Below, in pieces: positions 54,483 to 64,000 of a stretch of 64,000 nt of DNA (position 1 is the stretch's first letter; each line of letters opens with the position of its first letter). The notes under the pieces are model-generated. The model did no database searches. It had not been told where the DNA came from and saw nothing but the letters and a program-made list of their open reading frames with translations. A program made the translations under genes and the position numbers. This DNA is from Cavia porcellus. Lineage: Eukaryota; Chordata; Mammalia; Rodentia; Caviidae. The DNA is taken from contig NW_026947496.1 of NCBI RefSeq assembly GCF_034190915.1, positions 54,868,501 through 54,932,500 of the forward strand. The letters are read 5' to 3'.

Positions 54483-57215
54483 TCATGCTGCTACATGTAA
54501 TCCAGCAGCACAGAAATCCCACGAAGCTAGGTGCCAGCGCAATACCTCAGTCTCCCCTCAGGATCTAGGTGGAGACAGAGCAGAAGGTAGATAAGATGAA
54601 TGTATGGACAGGAAACTCTTCCTATATAGCACCAGAGAGTATTTGAGGCTCTAAGGGCCAGACCACCTCTGTGCAATTACTCAACTCCAAAAACTCAACT
54701 GTACCTTAGTAGTCTGGAGCAGCCACACTACTATCATTTACATGATACATAAATGAATAGAAGTGGCTATGAGCAAACCACTCTGCTGGGATTCACACAC
54801 TCCTGGGAAAAGTCATACCAGGGAAACAGACACCACCAAAACAGCAGAGATCATTTCTTATGCACACTGTATGTCCGTCACAATTGTCTGAGAGCCCTGT
54901 GCCATGTCAACCCCAAGACATCCTCAAGGACTCAGGTCCCAGTGTCTACAATCATAATCTTTGCTAGCCATTGAAAGACGAAAAACAGAAATACACTGCA
55001 GGCAGTGCTTATGCAGTGCAGGGGTCATGCATGTGATGCTTCCTAGCCTTCTGCCAGGAAGCATTGCCTCTGGCTCACATTTTATTGGTCAAAGCAACTC
55101 ATGTGACCATGCCTACCTTTCTGGCGGGGATACCCAGAAAGAAGGCAACTCTTGACAGCTACCTGAATCTCCTTTCCCAAGGGAGCCCAATCATACCCTG
55201 TGCTTAATTCATCCCACCCATAAATTCTAACAAGTGTATGAATAGACTTGACCAAGGTCAACTGAGGCCTCTGCGGCAACTGCATCATGACTCAGCTCTT
55301 CTTATATCCAGTCTTGCCTCCTGTCTGCTTGATAGCTACCATTACAAGAGCTTTCTCCAAAACCTCCCTACACACAATCTCCCATCTCAAGGAACAGGTG
55401 TAAGGCAATCTGGGAGGAACACGTGCCCTTTTTCCTGACAGATGTACTTCCTGCATATGGAATGCAGCTGCCATCTTGAGACCATAAGGGAACCAGTCCA
55501 AGACAAGTCAGCTCTCTGAGGATGACACTGCAACAAAGAAGAAAGAACTCAGTTCCTTAATGGTGTTAGTGAGCTCCGACATAAAAAGAAAAACTCTAGA
55601 ACTGCTCTACTTCTGGTCTTCTGATGGGGTTAGCTAATAGGTGCTCTTTGCCACAAAATCTTTCAGTTAGGTTTTATGTGATTGCAGCTTGAAGTACTTT
55701 AATTATGTACTAGATAATCCATAGAAGACAAGAAAGAAAGGCTCCCCAGACAAGTGGGGTTCCAAAAACCCAGTACTTAGATGAGTATCCAACCCTAGGT
55801 GAAGTTCTGTCTCCTAATCACTGTGGCATTGCCTCTTCATTTCAATCCACGGTTGCCCAGTAAAGCTGGGGTCTGAGGAATATGCAAGCTGTCCCACAAC
55901 GCTGAGCAAGGAGGCATCTCCAGGTAACACTTGTACCTTGAAATCCATGGAGCCACGAGGCTTCTATTTTACTTTCTTTTTCTTGTTACTTAGGAAAAAA
56001 GCAGCACAGAAACATGTCAGGAAAGGAAAAGCTAAATCATCCCCCAATGATATCTGCCTCATAAATATTATGAAGTACTGTAGGATGCTCAAAAAATCTT
56101 TATAGAATTTTGCCCCTCTCATGATGAAATAAGCCACTCGGCTGCCTAAGCAGGCTATGAGGCATTCCCCTGACCCTGTTTCTGCCTCAAGAGCTAGGGG
56201 GCCTTTGGAAGTTGTCAGTGAGCTAAAGACCAGACAGTGAGTGCCTTAAGTCACCAAAGACACAGCTCATATCTGTGGCTTGTCTTGCCTGAGTATTTTC
56301 ACCAGCTATTGAGAAGATTGGACATTAGGATCAAGGACCTTGGACTCAAATAGCCTAGGGTTAAGGCCAGACAGTGGGAAAGTTATTTAACTATCCTACA
56401 CTTACTTCAGTGTCTATGAAATGAGAAAGGTAAAAATACCAGTTAGCTTAGCCTAAGTTATGCTGCAATAAATAATTCCAAAGCTTCAGAGACTGGCAAC
56501 AACAAAAGTGTACCATTTACTTATGTCACATTTCTGTTAGGGGTGGCTGCTATGAGTTTCATGTAATATCCACTCCGTGACATAATCTGACATAGCAGCC
56601 TAAATTGGAGATACTGTCAATCTTGTGGCAGACCTCCCCGGAAAGCGCAAGGTTGTGACTTTGGTTACAAGGATAATAACACCGATACTAATCTTGTGAC
56701 AGAGGAAAGAGATCCTGGTAGAATATCATGATGGTTGTTAATGTTACTGCTTAGTGGTGGCATACTTCACCTCTGTTCAAACCTTATAGCAAAAACTAGT
56801 CACACAACCAAACCTAAGCCATCAAGTAGAAAGTGCAATCTGCCCACACAGAACTAAGGCCAAGGTTTTAAAAAATGATAAAATAACCACATGGACATTC
56901 AAGATTGTTATGTGAAGACTGAAGGTAAATGATAATCAGCTTTCAAAACTTTAACTATCATAAATATTAATATCACCACTTTATGTTCTAAACAACTTAG
57001 CAGGATGGAGACCTTTTACAAATGGGCCTTTTGATTCACTAGGTGCTTAGATTATGCCTTTGTTTAGACAGCATGTCAGTTGTGTGGTACTATGAATCAG
57101 TAATAAAGTAAATAAAATTTACTCAACTGTAGAGTAGGAATAAAGGGATGCTGTTATACTTAAATGAGCTGTCTGAAAATTCTGTATAACTTTTCTCATG
57201 GAAATTGGGACCTAC
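54483..57215. other. Gene-free DNA with a MIR near 56335-56455
   Basis: No exon or RNA gene seen. GACTCAAATAGCCTAGGG and AGTTATTTAACTATCCTACA near 56345-56400 are a decayed MIR. Confidence 0.4.
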
Positions 57216-57219
57216 TTAC

Positions 57220-57630
57220 CTTTCCCTTGAACCTAAGCTGGACTTAGTGGCCCGCTTCACCAACAGGATGTGCTACAAGTAATGCGCAGGACTTCTGAGG
57301 CTTGGTCCTGAGAAATCTTGCCATTTCAACCCACTTAGAACACTTGATCTTGGTGTCCTGACCTGCCACACAGTAGAGGAAATGTTCAGCAAATCTAGGC
57401 TCCAGCTCTCTGTGCCAAAGACCTACATGTTTAAGCCACTCTGAGTCCATCAAATGAGCCTGACACCACCACCATGTGATCAACTCTGAGGACATCTTGC
57501 AAGGCATACAAATTACTCTGCTGAGGCCTGCCTAGAACCCCGCCCCACAGAATCATGATATATAGCTAATGGTTGTCTGAGCCACTGAATTTTACCATAC
57601 TTTGCTCTTCAGCAATAGACTTGTGTAAGC
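57220..57630 (+). repeat. MLT1-like MaLR LTR
   Basis: CCTTGAACCTAAGCTGGACT, GACTTCTGAGGCTTGGTCC, TAAGCCACTCTGAGTCCATC, GAATCATGATATATAGCTAA, TGGTTGTCTGAGCCACTGAA and CTTCAGCAATAGAC occur in LTR order. Confidence 0.7.
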
Positions 57631-57639
57631 CCTTAGCAC

Positions 57640-60465
57640 TTTATCTGATTATAAGTTGATCCAGAAAGCATTGGTGGTCATAGCTGCACATGGGTTGATT
57701 TCCAGCCCCAATTCCCTCAGGTTCTGTAAAGGAAAGAATGATAAAGACACAACTTTGGTCGAATGTTTCTGTTTCTTTACTGTACCCCTGAATGCAAGTA
57801 AAAGAGGAGTCTCTCCAGCGTCCATAGGAAGACATGGAATATGGAAGACAAATAATGTGGGACTCTTGGGTATACATGTGCCTACGTTTTTCAAGAAAAT
57901 CACAACTCAGCATTTTTAACTCCCTTAAAACTTTAAATAGAACTGTTGCACCTGTGTGATGTCCTGTGGTAAATGGAACCACTTGGCACCCCATCACGGA
58001 TCTTTGGAAGACTGCACATTCTGTTTTAGAAAGCAATAGCCTAGTTCTGAAGTTAGAAAACTGCCATATTCAAGAATAAATAAGCAGCTTTGTCTGGGCT
58101 GCATTTGTTACTGCTGTCGATTCATTTTCTTGATATAGAAACTTAGCTATCTTAGGTGAGACACAGCAGTGTTACAAGTTCACGGCATTCCATCTCCCTT
58201 TTCCCCATGAGAACATGACAAGACCCTATTTCCCAGTGTCTCCCCAGGGAAATGGGACCGTGCAACAGAGATCTGGCCGTTGGATCTTGCATGGCAGTGA
58301 CAATGCCTCTTCCAAGCCTGGTCACTGGTACACCTCTGTGTGACCTTTCAGACTTTCTTTCCTCCTCTGGAAAACATCCAAGGAAGAATGCTGGGGTCTA
58401 CTGTCATGGCAGGACTTAATCAGGAAGGATCTGTGGTCCTTGAGGGAATGGATGGAGCAGATAGTCTACTACTTTTGGCCTGGGCCCACAGTGAGAAACA
58501 AGCATTTGTGATGTGAAACCAGGAGATTGAGGTCATTTGCTGTGGCAGTGGCTTTCTTAGGAAACAAAAAGATATGGGGTAGGACACACCCTACCACATT
58601 CTCCAAAGAGTCCTGGCGCCTATTCTGGAGAGCTTACTAACAGCAGTTGGACTGTCCTTTGCAACCCACAAAAGAAAGGAGGAAACAACTGAATGACTGC
58701 ACCTGCCTGCTCTGGTCTCCTGAGGGTGTGAGCATGAATCTTTTATTCTCCTTTTCTCTCTGCAGGGGAACAGCAGGAAGATATCTAGCACATCATATTC
58801 TGCTGGTTCCGGTGACAAGCAGATGAAATTCTATCACTTGTCAGACAGGAGACCTCAGAAGTGACTAATTTAATCCCCGAGGCCTCTTTAGGAGCATCCT
58901 CAACTCACCCAACTCCTCCTCCCTCTGCTCAGCCCAGCTTCCACCAAGCAAGACAGTCAGGTGCACTTGAACCAGCTCAGCAGGAAACAGAGAGGTTTGG
59001 AGTAACTCTCCCCCAATTTGGCTGTCTGAAGTGAACAGTTATTTATCAGAGTTCTCAACTGGTGCCGTTCACGTAAGGTGGCCTTGGGACCATGCCCTGG
59101 AAATCACTCTGTTGAGAATGCTACAGAGAAGACAGTTGCATCTTTCCTGAGAAGCAGGGACACAGTTTCAGATGGGAGAGAATGAAAAGCTGCAACAGGG
59201 AGGAGGTCAGCATCTGCCCTGACTGCCACCATTCCCTAGAGACCAGGATCTTAGGGGTCAGGGCAGTGGTGTGACTCAAAAAAGGAAAAAGCCCAGAGCT
59301 GGAGGTCACATCAACCTAGGCAGACTTGGATTTGGTTCCAGCACATATCCCCAGCGGTAGCAACATAACTAAACCTCATGGGGTTCCAGTTTCTGTATCT
59401 GGACTGCAGGGGTTGACAAAAGTTTGTACCCCATCGTTAAAGGGGTAATGGAAACAATGAGGGGAATGCCTGGATCACTGTAGCTCTCCTCACATGCTTC
59501 GGTGTCTTCAAAGTCACTACTTTCTCCATGTAAAATTTTCCATGAAACAAGCTAGAAAAAGAGGCTTAGAAATCAGAGCAAGAGTCACTGTGGACCAGTT
59601 TCCCTGAGCTACAAAGCACCTTAGGAGAGAATAGGAAAGAGCACAGCTACTCAAAACTTAAACAGGCTCTAACATAAGTCCAAATTCCCCAGCTATCTAT
59701 GACAATCTTCACCTGAGCTATAGAAAAGAAAAAGAGTGAGAACCTGGCTGCGAGCTCATGCCTAAAATGTAGTCAGATAACCTCAAAGTCCAGATTGCAA
59801 ATAGATGCCATATACTCCCCAATCCTATACGTGTGGCAGATATCACTAATTGGTCACTTTACTCTTCCCCACCAAGTCCAGACAAGGCAGCAGAAGACTT
59901 TGCCACACAATGGTCAAGCCAAAAAGCATGAGTCAGAGATGTCAACCAAATACAAACCTGCTTACCCAACCATAGGGATTTGCCTTGTACAGCAGCCTAA
60001 CCCCAGAGGGAGCAAGCAGCCAGAGAGAAAAAGTTAAACCAAAGTGGAGAGCTGAGCTTCCAAGTGCTTACAAAAACCAATACCAACAGTGGGAAATCAA
60101 ATCTGCACATAATGATGCAATTGGCCATGGAATTCAGGTGGAAGGGTGATTTCCAAACCATGACTTCTGTACTTTTTGCATATTATTTTACTGAAGATTT
60201 TCTTTCCTACACCAGGGAGGTTTTTTTGTTTGTTTTTCAAAAGGATGAGCAAAACACATAGGGAAGGTGGTCACTTTCACACACTTCTGGGTATGGTTAG
60301 CAATCTGCTAACTAAATTGGATAATAGTATGGCTAGTTAAATGCTATTCATTCCACCTCTAGAACTGTTAACAAGGCGGTGACATAGAGCACAAGATATT
60401 AAATACTCCAAGGCTGGAATCCTTGTCTTCTGTGAACAGCCATGAATCACAACAGGCTAAACCCG
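57640..60465. other. Gene-free DNA
   Basis: No gene recognised. 59300-59420 (GACTTGGATTTGGTTCCAGC, CAGTTTCTGTATCTGGACTG) is a degraded MIR in plus orientation. Confidence 0.4.
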
Positions 60466-60975
60466 AAAGTTTAAGACAGCCATATAATTATTTATGAGTG
60501 AATGACGGGTTCAGTATTTCTGCCAGTTACCTTTATGGTTTTTATGAGATTTGGATAATGTTTATTTATTGCCCATTCAGTTTCTCATTCACAATGGAGC
60601 TTTGTTCAATATTTAGAGACATTTCTAATGCTTTTCCCTAGTCTCTCTGGCAAGAATAAGTTCTTTTTTTCTCTGGATTTCTGCAAGAAATTCTTGCAAA
60701 CCTAATTTGGATGATAAAATGATACCATTTCAAACATCTTCATGCATGGATTATAATATTTAAACCTTTTCATAGGAAGAGATTAATCATTTGGTTTGTA
60801 TCACCAGCCTTGTAAGTTTAATAAGGAGGCCAGTCAGATAAAGAGCCAAAACACATCTTTATAACAGAATTTGTTACATCCTGAAAGTATCTTCTGTCCC
60901 TAATGCTGAACTCTGCCTATGTCATTGCCAATCCAATGAGTTTATTTGCTTTTAGAATATATTTATTGCTTCTAG

Positions 60976-61001
60976 TACACACACACACACACACACACAC
61001 A
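60976..61001. repeat. (CA)n microsatellite
   Basis: About 13 uninterrupted CA units. Confidence 0.9.
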
Positions 61002-61198
61002 TACAATATGAAACTATCATTGGGTACCATATGACAATATTTTGGTTGATGCTTGGCCATATTTGTAACAATGTCTTCATACGATTATCTTGTGCATGCA
61101 CTCTAAGTTGTCCCACAAAGTTATCCCACAGGATGCAATGACCTAATGATATAGTTCTCAGGTTACAATAATGTCATAAGCAACACAAAACTATATAC

Positions 61199-62009
61199 CA
61201 CAGTCCCAAACTTTTTGGCACCCAAGGATCTGTTTCATAAGACAATTTTTCTATAGGTTGTCAAGTGTGAAGAGGTGGTTTGGGGACAATTCAATCACAT
61301 TACTTGAATTTATTGCAGTTTATATTATTATTACACTTCATATATAATGAAATAATTGTACAACTCATCATAATATAGAATTGGTGGGAGGCCTGAGCTT
61401 GTTTTCCTGCAAGCTGTCTGTTGGGAGACAGTACACCAGAAGTGTGCTGCTATGATCAGTCTAATCCATAGTCTCATTTTGGCCTGCCACTGGGTGCAGT
61501 TTAATTATCACTTACTACTCACTGGCAGAGTTTTGATAGAAGTCCACAACCAGTTGATTTATTATGATCTCTGTGCAGTTACACCTCTCTGCTAATGTTA
61601 ATCTGCACTTGCAGCTACTCAGTACTAGTATCACTGCCTCAGCTCCACCTAAGTTCATCATCAATTAGGTTCTCAAAAGGAGCACAAGCCCTAGATCAGT
61701 AATGATGAACCTTTTAGAGCTTCCAATGATGCAAGCATTCCACTATAGCACACATGCTATAGGTTTGCTACCAATGCCCTAGATTCTCCACATGTACAGT
61801 TCACAGTAGGGCTATCACTTCTATGAGAATCTAGTGCTCTCTTTTATCTGATAAGAGGAAGAGCTCAGGTGGTAATATGAGTAATGAGGAGTAGGGGTAA
61901 ATACATATGAAGCTTTGTAACTGGCCCACCACTCACCTTGTGCTGTGCAGCCCAATTGCTTCAGACCCTAGACTAGTATCATTCCATGGCCCAGTGGTCA
62001 GGAACTCTG
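61199..62009. mobile_element. hAT-Charlie (MER1/Charlie1-like) transposon fossil
   Basis: Starts CACAGTCCCAAACTTTTTGG, continues GATCTGTTTCATAAGACAAT, AAATAATTGTACAACTCATC, GAGCTTGTTTTCCTGCAA, TTCACAGTAGGGCTATCACT, TATGAGAATCTAGTGC, and ends CCAGTGGTCAGGAACTCTG. Flanks CTATATAC and CTGTATAA (6 of 8) may be target duplications. It contains the nested MITE at 61697-61776. No transposase frame survives. Confidence 0.8.
61697..61776. mobile_element. Nested 80-bp hAT MITE, perfect 8-bp target duplication
   Basis: CAGTAATGATGAACCTTTTA at the left and AGGTTTGCTACCAATG at the right are degraded inverted ends. CCCTAGAT flanks both sides (61689-61696 and 61777-61784), an 8-of-8 hAT-type duplication. 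Removing it restores the host Charlie sequence. Confidence 0.9.
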
Positions 62010-62039
62010 CTGTATAACATTCATTATTGTTGTTTGCTA

Positions 62040-62165
62040 CAGTGTGAATAGCTCTCATTTACTGAAAGCTCATCATCTACCAGCTATAGGCACAAACATA
62101 CAACAAGCCTGGGAAGTAGAATTAATATTCCCTTTTCTCCAGAATGGAGTTTGATATTGGCAAAT
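62040..62165 (-). repeat. MIR SINE fragment
   Basis: TAGCTCTCATTTACTGAAAG, CAGCTATAGGCACAAAC and AAGCCTGGGAAGTAGAATTA resemble antisense MIR. Confidence 0.5.
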
Positions 62166-62634
62166 AATATCCCCACATGCCTTAGTTGGTCCCTAAGAGA
62201 GGCAGAACTCTCAGGCACAATGGTCCCTGGACAACATTTCCAATAATGCTCTGCTGTCCTGTGGTTCCTGTCTACAAGATAGACTCCCATATTATTTTAT
62301 GTGGTCAAATACAGGAGAAAAAAGAAAGAATCAAATTGGCTGCCAAAAGTCAAGTAGACATAACAAAAACCTAACTGACTTTTTTTCTAGCCTACTCTGT
62401 GGTTTCAGGGGAAAGTAATCTGAGCCATGGAGACAATGAGCCACTGGGTGGCAGAGGCTGTACTGTGTGCCCCATAGCTGGCAGCAGACCATGGTCTCCC
62501 TACCTTTCAGCCCTTTGTGCTCACCTCCCCTCATGACACCTGTTCCATCTGCTCCCCTTCAAGCTGTCAGCAGAGTCCATAGTTGCTATCAGAGTCAGTA
62601 TCATAATCATGACACACCATGCCAGTAGCCACGG

Positions 62635-62830
62635 TGAGAACCTATTTTATGGCACACCTAGGGTGTGCCAGCAGGCTACATAACAGATGTTCATGTTTTC
62701 TCTTTATTCTTTTAGTATCTCTGGTGGACAGAAGACCCACCCCCCACAATGGGACCCTGAGGTTTAGCTGGAATCTGTCCAAAGCCACAGAATATGAACA
62801 AGCTGGGGCTGGAATCCAGGCTGCTGTCTC
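62635..62830 (-). repeat. MIR SINE remnant
   Basis: TAGGGTGTGCCAGCAGGCTA, GGGACCCTGAGGTTTAGC, CAAAGCCACAGAATATGAAC and GGGGCTGGAATCCAGGC are ordered antisense MIR words. Confidence 0.65.
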
Positions 62831-63169
62831 CAAGATCCAGAGTTGACCTCTCATTGTTAAAGACCTGGAAAGCTTTTTCTGAAGGAGCATAGCCACACAG
62901 CCCAAGACAAATACATGGGTAGTCTTTGAGCCAGGACAAGAACCAGGACTTTCTCCTCATTCTGGACCTTGCCACACTGACCCATTCTCTCTTCCCACCT
63001 CTTCCCAGGCATGAAGCATTAAACCTGGGAATTGTGCTATGTCCTCATAAGAAAAACAATACAAATAAACAAAGATAAATGCAAAATCCTCCCTGCTGCC
63101 CGTATTTAGGAACTCCAGCATCGTGCTGTCCTATGTTAGCTCACTGGCCTTGATACCAACTACCTTTAC

Positions 63170-63255
63170 CAACTTGCACGGATCACTTCATCTACCTGAG
63201 ACTCAGTCTCTCCAGGTGCAAAGTAGGTTAATGTTACTGTTTCAAAAGATTATCC
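63170..63255 (+). repeat. MIR SINE fragment
   Basis: GATCACTTCATCTACCTGAG, ACTCAGTCTCTCCAGGTGCA and AAGTAGGTTAATGTTACTGT form a sense MIR core. Confidence 0.5.
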
Positions 63256-63584
63256 AGAATTGAAAGAAAGATGTCTGGTGCAACTTTTAATCCTTTAAAT
63301 GGATTAAAATATATAAATGTCTGGTGCCTTCTCTGAATATTTTTAAGCTCTTTAAAAAAATAGAGGCAGCTATTTTGTTTCTGCCATCCCATTAAAATGT
63401 GCACACAATTATACTCACAAGTTGGTGTCCAAGTGCCAGTCTGGGTTTACAAGGAGCAAATCTAAAAGGAGACCATGGAAATAGGAGTTGAAATTTTCTG
63501 GAGCTCTGGACAGAGGAAATGTGCATGATTTTGTTCTTGAAAATTAGGTACATAAAATTCAAATGAGTAATCATAAAATGATAA

Positions 63585-63740
63585 CAACCATCTTCTGTGT
63601 ACGAGGCACTTGACAGATGGCATTCTATTCTTTACAACTCTGTGTGTCTATTTATGTACTTAACAGTTAGAAGAAAGTGAAGGCCAGAGAGATAAACTGA
63701 CTTGCCCAAGGTCTTACAGCCACAAAGAAGCTGAAATGAA
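63585..63740 (-). repeat. MIR SINE remnant
   Basis: TTCTGTGTACGAGGCACTTG, GAAAGTGAAGGCCAGAGAGA, TAAACTGACTTGCCCAAGGT and CTTACAGCCACAAAGAAGC are a clear antisense MIR core. Confidence 0.8.
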
Positions 63741-64000
63741 TTAATCCATACTTCTCTGGTCCTCTCACTGGCTCTTTCCTTCTCTGTAAAAGCTTTTGTG
63801 GATAGGCCAGAGAGGGTTCAATGAGACAATCTACTTGTGTGTCTAGAGAAGAGGGAAAGGCCATTCTGTCTGCTCTGGCTCATGTTCTTAACATTTTCCC
63901 CCGGTACTGATAGTTACGAACAGAACGCAAAAGGTCTTGGAACTAGAGTGACAATAAATACCTGTATCCTCCTTCTCATTAACTAATCATGTCCCTGAGA

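Noticed and set aside
1..64000. CRISPR arrays, bacterial operons, phage or plasmid modules
   Set aside because: Repeat types, LTRs, SINEs and microsatellites show mammalian nuclear DNA; no regularly spaced short repeats with unique spacers.

Overview
The window is mammalian nuclear DNA, most likely from a non-murine rodent. It carries many B1 (7SL-derived) SINEs, ID (tRNA-derived) SINEs and B1+ID dimers, on a background of ancient MIR, L2, L1M, MaLR-LTR and hAT-Charlie fossils. Dinucleotide microsatellites are common. B1-ID dimers fit squirrel-, dormouse- or beaver-like rodents; the sequence alone does not let me name the species. I found no convincing host protein-coding exon, tRNA, rRNA or other structural RNA gene. 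Almost all the short open frames are chance frames in repeats or unique intergenic/intronic DNA.

The main feature is a young, internally deleted class II (betaretrovirus-like) endogenous retrovirus at 3850-8532. It has two 485-bp LTRs that differ at one base, a perfect 6-bp target duplication (ACTAAC), an 18-nt primer binding site matching tRNA-Ile(AAU), a polypurine tract, and no env. gag is an intact 571-codon frame. It has an N-terminal myristoylation-type glycine, PSAP and PPSY late motifs, a capsid with the major homology region, and two CCHC zinc knuckles. An AAAAAAC slippery site followed by an 8-bp GC hairpin lies in the gag frame. The -1 frame then runs from the start of a dUTPase straight into the end of reverse transcriptase, RNase H and a complete integrase. 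The rest of dUTPase, the protease and nearly all of RT are missing. One frameshift would therefore make a Gag-dUTPase(start)-RNaseH-integrase fusion of about 1006 residues. This layout resembles the non-autonomous but mobile IAP I-delta-1 elements of mice. It suggests a defective element mobilised in trans by an intact relative.

Region by region: 1-3843 is mostly unique DNA with one MIR. 3844-8538 is the provirus and its target duplications. 8533-38000 is gene-poor DNA with scattered SINE, MIR, MaLR and MER5-like fossils, a 52-bp perfect inverted repeat (34357/35162), (GT)n and (CA)n arrays, and two stretches that look like conserved regulatory elements. 37810-39500 holds a repeat also found at 10553 and a decayed hAT transposase. 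40226-43196 holds three MaLR LTRs. 47955-49850 holds L1M fragments with a B1 insertion. 53923 is an ID insertion with clear target duplications. 61199-62009 is a Charlie-type hAT fossil carrying a second hAT MITE with a perfect 8-bp target duplication. The provirus parts form one element; the other features are independent insertions and show no operon-like cooperation.
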